Below are positions 1-9,623 of a DNA stretch of 64,000 nucleotides, piece by piece. The notes beneath the pieces were generated by a model. It did not search any database, was not told where the DNA came from, and worked only from the letters and a program-made list of their open reading frames with translations. A program made the translations under genes and the position numbers. Each line of letters opens with the position of its first letter. The stretch's first letter is position 1. The DNA comes from DAHUXN01 sp963729815 (GTDB lineage Bacteria > Acidobacteriota > Terriglobia > Acidiferrales > UBA7541): contig CAVSPU010000003.1 of the NCBI GenBank assembly GCA_963729815.1, positions 124,001 through 188,000 of the forward strand, written 5' to 3'.

Positions 1-2247
1 ACCTGGAAGCGCGTGAATGACGAAATGAAATTGCGCCAGCGCGCGTTTTACTACATGAGCATCTTCGTCGATCCTAAGGACGTCAACACTGTCTACGTGC
101 CCGAAGTCGATGCGCTGTGGGTCTCGCGCGATGGCGGCAAGATTTTCACAAAACTAAGAACGCCACACGGCGATAACCATGTTGTGTGGATCAACCCTGA
201 CAACTCAAAAATCCTTCTCGAGGGAAACGACGGCGGCGCGACGGTCTCGACAGACGCAGGCAAGACCTGGAGCACGGAACATAATCAACCCACGGGCCAG
301 TTCTATCACGTGAATGTCGACGATCAGTTTCCGTTTCACATCTACGGCGCGCAACAGGATGAGGGTTCCTTCGAGGGCCCGAGCGCGGACAGTGGCGGTT
401 CAGTTCCGCTCAGCGCCTGGCAACGCGTAGCCTACGGAGAGAGCACTTATTCCGTGCCGCAGCCCGGCGATCCCAACATCACCTATGGCAGCGGCTACTA
501 CAGCATTTTCCTCAGATACAATCTGGCTACTGGCCAGTACGAAAGTGCGAGTCCGTGGCCGAACTACCAGGAAGGCGCGGCGTCAAATGAACTCAAGTAT
601 CGTTTCGGTTGGACGCACCCAATCCTTTTTTCGCCCACTGACCCGAAGGAGTTGCTAATCGGCGCCCAATGCGTGCTGAGGAGCGACGATTACGGCAAGA
701 CGTGGCGCGAAATCAGTCCAGATCTCACGCGCAATGAGCCGAGCACCGAAGCTCCCAGCGGCGGGCCCATCGACCTCGATCACTCAAGCGCGGAAGTGTA
801 TCCGGGGATTTCGGCATTGGCCGTTTCGCCGCGCGACAACAATGCCATCTGGGCCGGCTCGGATGACGGCCTCGTCCACGTCACGACCGACGGCGGCAGC
901 AGTTGGCAGGCTGTAAATCCGCCGGATTTGCCCGACCATTCCTGGATCAACTCCATCCAGCCTTCTTATTCATCGGCGGGCACCGCATATCTCGCTGCCC
1001 GGCGTTACATGTGGGACGACTTCAAGCCTTATGTCTTCAAGACGGACGACTTCGGCAAGCACTGGACGTCCATCACCGAGGGCATTGCCGACGACACCTA
1101 CGTCTTCGACCTTCGGCAGGACCCGAATGATCCGGATCTACTTTTCCTCGGCACGAAGAACACCATTGACGTCAGTTTTGATGCAGGCGCGCACTGGCAG
1201 CCACTCGCACTCAACTTGCCTACCGTGCAGGTGCGCGACATCGCCATCAACACACAGCAAAACCAGGTGGTAATCGCCACGCATGGCCGCTCCTTCTGGG
1301 TCCTCGACAATCTCTCCGTTCTTGAGCAAATGACCAAGAGCCCAGCGGTAGAGCCGGACTCTGCCTTCCTCTTCGCACCGCAACAGGCATGGCTCACCCA
1401 CGCTTATGGCGGTGGAGACCCTGAGTTCAAGCAGAACGATGCGGGAGAGAATCCGTCTTTCGGCGCCACTGTGTTTTTCAACATTCCCGCGAGCTACGAT
1501 GGCAAGACTCCGGTGAAGCTCGAGTTCACCGACGCGCAGGGGCAATTAGTTCGCAGCTTCGATCTTCATCTCAAGCGACGAAGACAGCCGAGCAGCGAAG
1601 AAATGAGCGAAATGCCTCCGGACCAGCAAAAACGGGAGCAGGAAGAAAGGCTCACCGCGATCGAGCCCGGTATGAATAGCTTCCATTGGAACCTGCGCTA
1701 TCCCGACGCTACTGAAGTAAAGGGTTTCGAGCCGCCGGTTGCGGCGGGGGGATTGGATGACACAGTCGACGGACCCACCGTCGTGCCCGGCACTTATTCG
1801 GTGGTGCTCGACTTCGGCGGCCAACAGACCAAGGCAGATTTCACGGCCGAGCTCGATCCGCGCCTCGGTGCAAGCTCGGATGATCTCGCGGCTCGCCTGG
1901 CGCTTCAGCTGAAAATCCACACTGCGCTCGATGCCCTAAATAAAGACATCAATAGGGCCATCGCCGTGCGCGAAAAGCTTGTCTCTAACGGTCACGCAAG
2001 CGCAGCGGCTGACCTCGATCGCGAAATCGGCAATCTCGTGCAGTTGGATATCAAGTCCAGCGAGGGCAGCCTGCTTCACGAGACGAAGCTCCGCAGTTAC
2101 CTGGCGTATCTCGCCGCCGACATAGACCTCGCTTACGCGCGGCCCACGGCGGCGCAGCATGCCGTCTTCGAGCAACTGGATCAAGAAGCAAAGGCAGGCG
2201 AACAGAAACTCGACGCGGCTATAGAGGCGGCGAATAAGCTGCCCTGA
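1..2247 (+). CDS. Sortilin/VPS10-like Asp-box (BNR) repeat protein, 5' end outside window
   Basis: The reading frame is open from the first base, so the N-terminus lies outside the window and about 748 residues are visible. At least six Asp-box motifs (S/T-x-D-x-G-x-x-W/F) occur, for example SRDGGKIF near residue 42, STDAGKTW near 83, SDDYGKTW near 228, TTDGGSSW near 295 and SFDAGAHW near 390. This is the signature of a multi-bladed sialidase- or sortilin-type beta-propeller. The last 250 residues lack Asp-boxes and include a PGTYSVVLDF beta-sandwich-like stretch followed by a helical tail rich in Leu and Lys. Acidobacteria carry many such proteins, usually exported and often annotated as glycosyl hydrolases. 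No catalytic site can be named here, so the substrate is unknown. The family call is firm and the function is not. Confidence 0.85.
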   Translation, partial: TWKRVNDEMKLRQRAFYYMSIFVDPKDVNTVYVPEVDALWVSRDGGKIFTKLRTPHGDNHVVWINPDNSKILLEGNDGGATVSTDAGKTWSTEHNQPTGQFYHVNVDDQFPFHIYGAQQDEGSFEGPSADSGGSVPLSAWQRVAYGESTYSVPQPGDPNITYGSGYYSIFLRYNLATGQYESASPWPNYQEGAASNELKYRFGWTHPILFSPTDPKELLIGAQCVLRSDDYGKTWREISPDLTRNEPSTEAPSGGPIDLDHSSAEVYPGISALAVSPRDNNAIWAGSDDGLVHVTTDGGSSWQAVNPPDLPDHSWINSIQPSYSSAGTAYLAARRYMWDDFKPYVFKTDDFGKHWTSITEGIADDTYVFDLRQDPNDPDLLFLGTKNTIDVSFDAGAHWQPLALNLPTVQVRDIAINTQQNQVVIATHGRSFWVLDNLSVLEQMTKSPAVEPDSAFLFAPQQAWLTHAYGGGDPEFKQNDAGENPSFGATVFFNIPASYDGKTPVKLEFTDAQGQLVRSFDLHLKRRRQPSSEEMSEMPPDQQKREQEERLTAIEPGMNSFHWNLRYPDATEVKGFEPPVAAGGLDDTVDGPTVVPGTYSVVLDFGGQQTKADFTAELDPRLGASSDDLAARLALQLKIHTALDALNKDINRAIAVREKLVSNGHASAAADLDREIGNLVQLDIKSSEGSLLHETKLRSYLAYLAADIDLAYARPTAAQHAVFEQLDQEAKAGEQKLDAAIEAANKLP

Positions 2248-2288
2248 ATCGAAAGCGGGGCACGCCGCTCAAATCATCCGTCGATGCA

Positions 2289-2316
2289 GGATGCGTGCGC
2301 GCCGCTGGTCGCATCC
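2289..2316. terminator. Hairpin between two convergent genes
   Basis: A 7-bp perfect stem (GGATGCG with CGCATCC) lies 42 bases after the stop of the Asp-box protein and 25 bases before the end of the convergent minus-strand gene. It has no T-run on either strand, so a terminator role is inferred only from position. Confidence 0.3.
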
Positions 2317-2340
2317 CGCAATGCAATCGCGCCGTGGCGC

Positions 2341-4815
2341 TTACTGCGCGTCTGGAATAGGGAGCACAGGCAGCGCCACCGTGTCCACCATAGCGGGATC
2401 GTCGCGCAGTTTGATGTAGAGCAGCGTCCCGCTGGGTCGTGGCACGTTCAATGTCGCGTCCACGTATCCCGCTGGGACCGAAACCATGTTCTTGAATTCC
2501 GGGTCTGACGCCACGGAATCCAGCAAGAACAAATTCGAGCCGCTCAGCGTGCACTGCTTGTCCGGTGCGTCCGGACAGTGAACATCTTTCAGCGTCGGGA
2601 TCCTCACCAGATTCGCCAGCGCTTGCCAATCTCCCTTTGAGCCATTCGCATCCACGGCGCGAAATTGAAGCGGGCCGAACGCTGACGCCCCGAAATCCTT
2701 CAGCGGATCGAAAACCGCCAGCACGCTTTCCGAATCCTCCAGGACCAGATCGCCGGCCGTAACGCCTAGCAACACATCAAACGAATCATCGGCCGTCGCG
2801 ACCTCGATTTTTTCAGTTCGCGGAAACTTGCTTGGCACTTCCGACTTAAGGAAGAGCGACAGCCGCCCGTCCTGTGGCAGTTCATCGCCGTTTCCGAGGT
2901 GGACCGAGAATGGAACGGCGCCTGGCTGCACGCTTTTGCTCACTAACGCAATCTTCGGCCGTGGTGGTTCCACGGTCATCGGCAAATCCAGTACGCGCCC
3001 ATCCTTCAGCGCGGCGTGTGCCACCAGCGTTTCTTCGGGTTGCAGGGCGGCGGTTGCGGCGGCGCTCGACGCCGAAAGCTCGAGCGCATCTTCTTCCTTC
3101 ACGCGCGACAATTTCGCGGGCGTGAAGTGAACGCCGTTCAACTCGAAGCTTTCCACTTCATCGAGCCGCGTTCCGGTTAGCACTCCCTCGCTGTCGCCTG
3201 CGTTGAATGTGAAGCCATCCAAGCGCGCCGCTTCGGCAAAAGTGTGCAGCGTAAATATATCGGGCTTGGCCAGGCCGAATTGCTTCACTTTCAATTTCAC
3301 TTCGCCCGCCGGCTCGTCCATGAGGGGGATTTCCACTTCGAGCTCATCCGGCCCCTTGGCTTTCCAGGTCGCGTTCAAGTCGGTTCCTTTTTCATCCTGA
3401 ACGGTCACTTGCTCGACGCACGCAGCGCAGCCTGCCTTTATATGGATCGTATCTTTGCGGCCCACGATCAGCGCGTTGGTGTCCGAGGCGGAAATCGTCC
3501 ATTTGCCCGGTTGAGAGTTGTGAAACTGAAATACAGGCCCGTCATATGGCTGGAAACCCCAGAACCCATGAAGCGCCCCGCTAAGGTCAGGGCTCAGCTC
3601 GTTCAATTTCAGCGTGCGCGTGTCGACCACAAATCCGCCGCGTGCGGCATCGGGCGTCGCGGGCAGATTAATGACGCTTCCGGATTTCTCCTGAATGCGC
3701 AGTTCAAAGTCATGTGCGATTCCCGCGGAAAACACCAGCGGCGCCCCATCCACAGGCAGCACGAGCGGTGCCGCTTGCAAGCAGAAAATCTCTTTCGAAT
3801 TTTCCGGTCGCAACACAGGCAATTGCGACGCTTCCACCGCCGGCAAGCCAACCACGAGCACCGATTTCGGATTGTGAAACGACGGCGGAGCATTCAGCCT
3901 CAAGTTGAGCCGGTCTTGCTCGGGGGATGCCAGCGCCGGAATATATTGGAACTTGGCCGTGCGCAGATTCGTCAGCAATCGCGCAATATCCATCGCGGAG
4001 CCGACGTAGGCGCTGTAGTATCCCGCTCCCGCTGCCGGTGTATTGCTTACCGCTCCAATCAAGTCGGAAGATGGCCCCGAAGTCAAAGCCGCCATGCGTG
4101 ACTGACTCGGCCCGTCATCCAGCACGAGCTGATCCGTATTCGTCGTAAGGCACGAGGACTGCTGTTCGATCGGCTTATCGAAGCAATCCTGATCTACGCT
4201 AAGTCGCAAGGTCTTGGCCAGAGCAAGAGTCCGCGCGTGCAACTCACCCGGATCGGTATTTGATGTTTTTCGGATCTCTTCCAGAAATTTGTCGACGCGC
4301 GTGCGGTCCAGGCTCGCTTGATCCAAATCCTGCGAAGCCCTTACGAATACCCCCGGTCTTCCGCGCACGGTCGAGCGCACCGTGCTGAAGTCCCCGCCGG
4401 TTTCCGGCGCTAAGAATAGCAAAGCCTGCCGCGCGTCCTGAGGTATCGTGACCTCGATTCCTTCCTGTCGCGCTTGTTTGGTCCATGTATCGACCCGCGT
4501 GAACCAGTTTTCCGGCGGCGGGTTTGTCGGTCCTTGCAGAAATGCCACGATCAGCACGTAATGTACCGATTGGTTTCCGGGAAAATCTGTGTGAATCCAG
4601 AGTTTGTCGCCTTGCTGAAAATTCGCCACGCTGGAAATAGGCAGCGTCTTGCCGCCACGTGTCACCGTCATTTCCACTCGCGGTCCCACCAAATCGAACG
4701 GCGCCGAGTCGGCTCGCACGACCCGGACCGCACAAAACATTCCGAGGATGGTGAACAGCGCAAGAAATAATAAGGATTGATGCGAATTTGCCGCTTGCAC
4801 AACGTCTTTTCGCAT
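2341..4815 (-). CDS. Large secreted protein of unknown function
   Basis: The protein has 824 residues. The start has an AAGGAG ribosome binding site a few bases upstream. Residues 1-36 form a signal peptide: a basic start, the hydrophobic core SLLFLALFTILGMF and a cleavage-like VRADS. The rest is soluble, rich in beta-strand-like segments, with an early domain (about 40-160) that contains GDKLWIHTDFP and a region near 460 with a CAAC pair. The second half reads like repeated Ig- or IPT-like folds (for example DSEGVLTGTRLDEVESFELNG). I recognise the general style of long acidobacterial secreted proteins but no named family. It stands alone between a convergent neighbour and a 500-bp gap. It could be a surface or periplasmic binding protein. 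Confidence 0.8.
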   Translation of the reverse strand: MRKDVVQAANSHQSLLFLALFTILGMFCAVRVVRADSAPFDLVGPRVEMTVTRGGKTLPISSVANFQQGDKLWIHTDFPGNQSVHYVLIVAFLQGPTNPPPENWFTRVDTWTKQARQEGIEVTIPQDARQALLFLAPETGGDFSTVRSTVRGRPGVFVRASQDLDQASLDRTRVDKFLEEIRKTSNTDPGELHARTLALAKTLRLSVDQDCFDKPIEQQSSCLTTNTDQLVLDDGPSQSRMAALTSGPSSDLIGAVSNTPAAGAGYYSAYVGSAMDIARLLTNLRTAKFQYIPALASPEQDRLNLRLNAPPSFHNPKSVLVVGLPAVEASQLPVLRPENSKEIFCLQAAPLVLPVDGAPLVFSAGIAHDFELRIQEKSGSVINLPATPDAARGGFVVDTRTLKLNELSPDLSGALHGFWGFQPYDGPVFQFHNSQPGKWTISASDTNALIVGRKDTIHIKAGCAACVEQVTVQDEKGTDLNATWKAKGPDELEVEIPLMDEPAGEVKLKVKQFGLAKPDIFTLHTFAEAARLDGFTFNAGDSEGVLTGTRLDEVESFELNGVHFTPAKLSRVKEEDALELSASSAAATAALQPEETLVAHAALKDGRVLDLPMTVEPPRPKIALVSKSVQPGAVPFSVHLGNGDELPQDGRLSLFLKSEVPSKFPRTEKIEVATADDSFDVLLGVTAGDLVLEDSESVLAVFDPLKDFGASAFGPLQFRAVDANGSKGDWQALANLVRIPTLKDVHCPDAPDKQCTLSGSNLFLLDSVASDPEFKNMVSVPAGYVDATLNVPRPSGTLLYIKLRDDPAMVDTVALPVLPIPDAQ

Positions 4816-5313
4816 TCCGTCTAGGCTCCTTCAAGAGAGTTATAAGTGCGTCTCCGCAAAATGCATGTCAGAAGTTGATGACAATCTTATCCGCAATCAA
4901 TTGCCCCATCGGCTGCGGCACTCAATTTCAAATTCCCATTCAGTGTTTTTTAGATGCCCCAAGCCTCGCATTTGTAATCGAGAATTCCAGCAATCTCCTG
5001 CGCGGTTTTCTATTCGTAACTCCGCCACCTCCGGCAAGAACTCCTTTCCGTGCAAGGCCTTTAGTGAAAGACAAAAGTCGAGACCTGAAAGGATTTACTT
5101 CTGCAACTTTAATTTGAAAATCGATCGGCGTAATGTGCCTGTCTTTTGCTTCGACAAAAGATGCGGACCTGGACATCGCCTGGAGGGCTGGCCGTTTTGC
5201 CTGGGCGTTTACGTGGCTTCACTTGCTGCCGTCGGACGGTTCATGTCAATCTAATGCCGCATGGCACAAAGCACTCAGAAAGCAATTATGCCCGCTAAAC
5301 GAACAGTGCGCCC
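4816..5313. other. Intergenic region, no gene seen
   Basis: About 500 bp separate the start of the minus-strand secreted protein from the plus-strand YdeI-like gene, so it must hold divergent promoters. Short open frames here lack ribosome binding sites and protein-like composition. I see no convincing -10/-35 pair, RNA gene or repeat. Confidence 0.5.
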
Positions 5314-5895
5314 ATGAGCATCTCAACAAGCCTTGAGATCATTTCGTTTGAATCGGCCGCCGCATGGGAAACGTGGCTCGCCAGGCACCATGCCGCTTCG
5401 AGCGGCATCTGGCTGCGCTTTTACAAGAAAGGTTCCGGCGTCGTTTCCGTTACCCACGACGAGGCTTTGGACGAAGCCCTTTGCTATGGCTGGATTGATG
5501 GCCAGCTCCAAAAGCATGACGACAAGTCCTGGCTGCAAAAATTCACGCCACGCCGGCCGAAAAGCATCTGGTCAAAGAAGAATATCGACCACGTTGCGCG
5601 CCTCACCAAAGCGCGCAAGATGAAACCGGCCGGCCTGCATCAGGTGGAAGCTGCCAAAGCCGACGGCCGCTGGGATACAGCTTACGACTCGCCGAGCAAC
5701 ATGCAACTCCCAAAGGATTTTCTCCAGCAGCTCGCGAAAAACAAAAAAGCGGAAATATTTTTCAAGAATTTGACCAAAGCGAATACATATGCAATCGCCT
5801 GGCGCCTTCAAACCGCTAAAAAGTCCGAGACGCGCGAGAAGCGCATGAAGGCAATCCTTCAAATGCTCGCAAAGGGTGAAAAGTTTCATCCCTGA
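5314..5895 (+). CDS. YdeI/OmpD-associated family protein
   Basis: The protein has 193 residues and is cytoplasmic, with no signal peptide. It matches the YdeI/OmpD-associated family: an N-terminal part with ASSGIWLRFYKKGSG and the hallmark EALCYGWIDGQ near residue 55, followed by a conserved FTPRRPKSIWSKKN stretch, and a C-terminal helical part with KKAEIFFKNLTKANTYAIAW and RLQTAKKSETREKR. In other bacteria members are tied to polymyxin or bacteriocin resistance and general stress, but the biochemical activity is not established. It is a single gene with wide gaps on both sides. The family assignment is confident; the role is not. Confidence 0.85.
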   Translation: MSISTSLEIISFESAAAWETWLARHHAASSGIWLRFYKKGSGVVSVTHDEALDEALCYGWIDGQLQKHDDKSWLQKFTPRRPKSIWSKKNIDHVARLTKARKMKPAGLHQVEAAKADGRWDTAYDSPSNMQLPKDFLQQLAKNKKAEIFFKNLTKANTYAIAWRLQTAKKSETREKRMKAILQMLAKGEKFHP

Positions 5896-6161
5896 GAACT
5901 GAACGTGGCTATGGCTGTCTTCGCGCAGCCAAAACTTTTTTACGGAACCGGAAAACCTTTTCACCATTTCCCCATTCCAAGATATTAAGCGCACCACTCA
6001 GGGGGTGGGAAGCGACCACCACAGGGCAACCGACCTGCTTCTCACCCCGCTCTTATCTGGGCACGCCAAGACCTTTTTATTTCCGATGGATATTTCCTTA
6101 CGCTATTTCTGTGTGACCAGCAAGATGAAGCCGCGAAAGCGCGAGCGGGTTTTCTCGATCG

Positions 6162-7355
6162 TCATGAAGGACGCAGCTTTGCCAGCCTCTTCGCAGCCTC
6201 AGCCAGCGTCGCTTCCTTCTTGCAGAACGTAAACCGGAGCTGTTGCGCGCCGTCGGCAGCGTTGTGATAGAAACTCGAACCTGGCACCGCCGCCACGCCG
6301 ATTTCCTTCACCAGATAGCGCGCGAACTCCACGTCGTTCGCGAATCCGAAATTCGAAATGTCCGTCATGATGTAATACGCGCCGCGCGGCTTAAAGCACT
6401 TGAACCCCGCATCGCCCAAAATCCCGAGCAGCCGGTCCCGCCGCACCAGATAATCGCTCGCCAGTTGAGCGTAATACGAATCCGGCATGCGCAGCGCCAC
6501 CGCGCCCGCTTCCTGCAAAGGCGCAGCCGCGCCGACGGTCAGAAAGTCGTGCACTTTGCGAATCGCTGAGCTCACGGCTGGCGGCGCAATCGCCCAGCCC
6601 ACGCGCCATCCCGTGACGCTGTACGTCTTCGAAAGCGCGTTGATCGTGATCGTGCGCTCGCGCATTCCCTCGATCGTCGCGCCCGCGATGTGCTTCGCTC
6701 CGTCGTACAGCATGTGTTCGTAAATTTCATCGGTGATCAAGAATGCATCATGCCGCGCGCATAAATCGCGAATCGTCTCGAATTCTTGCCGCGTGAAAAC
6801 TTTCCCTGTCGGATTGTTCGGAGTATTGAGAATGATCGCTTTCGTCTTGCTCGAAAATGCGCGGGAAAGCTCATTCGAATCGAATGTCCACTCTGGCGCG
6901 CGCAGCCGCACGAAACGCGGCTTCGCCCCGCTCAGAATCGCATCCGGCCCATAATTCTCGTAGAACGGCTCGAACACCACCACTTCGTCGCCTGGATTGA
7001 TGATGGCCATCATCGCCGCCATCATCGCTTCGGTGGAACCGCAGCAAACCGTGATTTCGCGTTCCGGGTCGATCGCGATTCCGTGCTGCCGCTCGAATTT
7101 CTCCGCAATCGCGTTGCGCAGCGATTTCGCGCCCCATGTGATCGCGTATTGGTTCACGTCCCGCGCAATCGCATCTCGCGCCGCGGCCTTGATCTCTTCC
7201 GGAGCGCCGAAGTCCGGAAATCCCTGCGACAGATTCACCGCGTTGTGCGCCAGCGCCAGCCGCGTCATTTCGCGAATCACCGATTCGGTGAATTGCGCGG
7301 CCTTCGCCGAAAGCCGCGCGTCCATTGTCGCCGAGCCTGCTGCCGCCGGATTCAT
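6162..7355 (-). CDS. PLP-dependent class I/II aminotransferase
   Basis: The protein has 397 residues, normal for fold-type I aminotransferases. Visible signatures are NLSQGFPDFG near residue 41, VCCGSTEA near 103 (phosphate-binding loop), NTPNNPTGKVF near 177, ITDEIYEHM near 207 and SKTYSVTGWRVGW, where Lys243 should form the Schiff base with PLP. The spacing and YENYGPD motif fit the kynurenine/methionine aminotransferase branch (YbdL-like) better than aspartate aminotransferase, though amino-donor choice cannot be read from sequence. The start codon overlaps the stop of the upstream transglycosylase gene in an ATGA and has a GGAGG site 6-7 bases upstream, so the two genes are translationally coupled. 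A functional link to cell-wall turnover is not evident. Confidence 0.93.
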   Translation of the reverse strand: MNPAAAGSATMDARLSAKAAQFTESVIREMTRLALAHNAVNLSQGFPDFGAPEEIKAAARDAIARDVNQYAITWGAKSLRNAIAEKFERQHGIAIDPEREITVCCGSTEAMMAAMMAIINPGDEVVVFEPFYENYGPDAILSGAKPRFVRLRAPEWTFDSNELSRAFSSKTKAIILNTPNNPTGKVFTRQEFETIRDLCARHDAFLITDEIYEHMLYDGAKHIAGATIEGMRERTITINALSKTYSVTGWRVGWAIAPPAVSSAIRKVHDFLTVGAAAPLQEAGAVALRMPDSYYAQLASDYLVRRDRLLGILGDAGFKCFKPRGAYYIMTDISNFGFANDVEFARYLVKEIGVAAVPGSSFYHNAADGAQQLRFTFCKKEATLAEAAKRLAKLRPS

Positions 7356-9613
7356 CGCTTGCCTCCGTAAAGCTCGTGATAGATGGCTGCGTTGCGCGTC
7401 ACGATTTCAACATACTCTCGCGTCTGCGTAAAAGGAATCGACTCCACGAATTCCGGCAGCTCCGAATACGTTTGGCCTGTCTGCCACAGCGTCACGCGGT
7501 CTTCTCCCGCATTGTACGCCGCCAGCGCCGCTTCCGCGCTGTGAAAACTCTTCTCTAAATCACCCAAATAAACCGTCCCCAGCCGCAAATTGTACGCCGG
7601 ATCGAACAACCGCTCCTCCGAATAGCGCATGCGAAGTTGATGCGCATATTGGTGCGCCGTCGGGGCGATCAATTGCATCAAGCCAAATGCATTCGCGCTC
7701 GAGTGCGCGTCTTTCTCAAACGCCGACTCCTGATGAATCAGCCCGGCGACGATCATTGGATCCAGCCGCGCTCGCCGAGCGTCGCTTCGGATCGGCGCGG
7801 CGTATGGCAGCGGAAAGGCGAGCATCCACGCCTCGTGCGGCTCCTCTTCAAGTAAATGCGAACTGAGCGCCGGATACACGGTCCGGATCGCGACAATCGC
7901 TCCGCCGTAATGCTCCGCATTCGTCGCCGCGCGCGCGATTGCAAACTGCAGCGGCGCCGCGCGCGTTGCGTTGTAAGCCGCTTGCAGCTCGAGTTGCGCA
8001 TCATCGTCGTCCGCGATTGTTTCGAGCGCTGTCGCACGCTGCACCCACGCCAGCGCCTCGGCCGGTTCCTGCGCGCTCACCGCTGGAGGCGGCGGCAGCG
8101 GCTGAATTTCATCGAGAATCGGCAGCCACGCGCTTGGCCCTTTGCCGAGGGCGCGAAGTTGTGCGTCCGCGTGCATGGCAAAATAATTGTTCGGGAACCG
8201 CTCGCGTAACTTCTCGAAATACGACCGCGCGTCCGCCGCCTGTCTCGCCTGCTGCGCCAATCTGCCCAGCCAATAAAGCGCGTCCGGCGTGTATCCCGAC
8301 TGCGGATGATCGCGCAAGAATTTCTGAATCAGCACGCCCGCATCATCGCGATGGCCCATGTACGCGGCCCACGCCACGCGCCATTGCGCATTGATCGCGT
8401 CATCGGTCCCCGGGAACTTGTCTACCACCTGCTGATAATAAATTGTCGCTTTGTCGCGATCCAGTTTCACCCAGTAAAAATTCCCGGTCGCGAATAGCGT
8501 GCGTTCCACCCATGCACTCGCCGGAGCCGTGGCCTGCGCCTTCGCCAACGCGCCAAGGATTCCCGTCTCGTCCTGAAGCGTCCAATACGCCTGCAAGAGA
8601 TAGTAGTCCCTCTCCACTTCGGCGTCCGGCTCCTGCAATTGCACGGCTGCCAACTCCGTTGGAGCGGCGCCAAGCTGCACGCGGCAGTCCGCCGCGCGCA
8701 CCTGTGCCTGCTCGTCATCCGGGCCATCAACCGCCAGCACGCTGCCGTACGCGGTAATTGCCTGCTGCCATTGATGCGCCCCGAAAAGTATGTCCGCCCG
8801 CTCCAGCATGTCCGCCGCCATCGGCTTCGGAAACGCCGTGCCCAGCACACCCGCGAGATACGTCGCTTTCTGGCCCGCCTCTTCCGCCTGCGTGCTCAGC
8901 GGATAGTGATCGTAAACGGTGAGATATTCCCCCGCGGCCGCGATCTTGTCGCCTGCTTGCTCGTGCGCCTGCGCGCGCAGAAACAATAGATCGGGATTCG
9001 TGTTCGCGTCCTTCGCCGTGGCCAGCGCATCGAGCGCCTGCTGCGGCTCGTTCATGGCGATGGCCGTCTCCGCCAGCGCCTGCAGCACAAGGTCGCCAAT
9101 CACGCTCTGCGGATACTTGCTCCGCAAATCTTCCAGTTGGTCGAGCGCGGCCGCGTTGTTGTTCAAATTGCGGTCGATCTGCGCGCTCCAAAACAAGACG
9201 TAGTCTCCGAGCAGCGCCTCCGCTTTGGCACGGTCGAGCCATTTCCGAGCCTCGGCGTAGCGTCCGTCGTCGTAATCGAAACGGCCGAGCGCCAGCGCTG
9301 CGCGCGCCCCCAACTCTTCTTTGGCATGTTGCGTCGCGAACGCGGCAAGTCCCCGGTAAGCTGGCCCTGGCTCTCTTTCTTTCTTCAGTGCCCTCGCATA
9401 CGAAGTAAGTTGCTTCGCTTCCGTGGCGAATCGCGATCCCTGCGCTGTTTGAGTAGGAGCTGGGCGCTTTGCGACGGCTTTCTGCCTCGCGCTGGCTTTC
9501 AGTCCGGCTGCCTGCTGCCCAAAACCGCGCGGCGCCATGCAGAGGAACACGATCACCCACAACGCAGCTACCACCACGCAACCAGGATGCGGAATCCTTT
9601 TTGTCAGGTTCAT
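7352..9613 (-). CDS. slt: Lytic murein transglycosylase (Slt-type) with TPR-like N-terminal region
   Basis: I chose the ATG at 9613, giving 753 residues, because it directly precedes a signal peptide (residues 1-33, VVAALWVIVFLCMA then FGQQ); the frame runs further upstream but would enter the preceding gene. Residues 60-560 form tandem TPR-like helical pairs (for example LGRFDYDDGRYAEARKWLDRA). The C-terminal SLT domain has the catalytic glutamate in IHQESAF at about residue 629, then GLMQLIAPTA, AAYNAG and FVESIPFTQTREYV. The enzyme cleaves the MurNAc-GlcNAc bond of peptidoglycan with formation of 1,6-anhydroMurNAc in the periplasm. It resembles Slt70, in which a helical superhelix carries the catalytic domain. 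It overlaps the aminotransferase gene by 4 bp. Confidence 0.93.
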   Translation of the reverse strand: MNLTKRIPHPGCVVVAALWVIVFLCMAPRGFGQQAAGLKASARQKAVAKRPAPTQTAQGSRFATEAKQLTSYARALKKEREPGPAYRGLAAFATQHAKEELGARAALALGRFDYDDGRYAEARKWLDRAKAEALLGDYVLFWSAQIDRNLNNNAAALDQLEDLRSKYPQSVIGDLVLQALAETAIAMNEPQQALDALATAKDANTNPDLLFLRAQAHEQAGDKIAAAGEYLTVYDHYPLSTQAEEAGQKATYLAGVLGTAFPKPMAADMLERADILFGAHQWQQAITAYGSVLAVDGPDDEQAQVRAADCRVQLGAAPTELAAVQLQEPDAEVERDYYLLQAYWTLQDETGILGALAKAQATAPASAWVERTLFATGNFYWVKLDRDKATIYYQQVVDKFPGTDDAINAQWRVAWAAYMGHRDDAGVLIQKFLRDHPQSGYTPDALYWLGRLAQQARQAADARSYFEKLRERFPNNYFAMHADAQLRALGKGPSAWLPILDEIQPLPPPPAVSAQEPAEALAWVQRATALETIADDDDAQLELQAAYNATRAAPLQFAIARAATNAEHYGGAIVAIRTVYPALSSHLLEEEPHEAWMLAFPLPYAAPIRSDARRARLDPMIVAGLIHQESAFEKDAHSSANAFGLMQLIAPTAHQYAHQLRMRYSEERLFDPAYNLRLGTVYLGDLEKSFHSAEAALAAYNAGEDRVTLWQTGQTYSELPEFVESIPFTQTREYVEIVTRNAAIYHELYGGKR

Positions 9614-9623
9614 CGAACGCGAA

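Noticed and set aside
3244..4101. Plus-strand frame of about 285 codons opposite the large secreted protein
   Set aside because: It is antisense to a gene with a signal peptide and ribosome binding site, and is Arg- and His-rich, as expected of a shadow.
8727..9581. Minus-strand frame of about 284 codons inside the transglycosylase gene
   Set aside because: It is the shadow of the TPR region and has no start site of its own.
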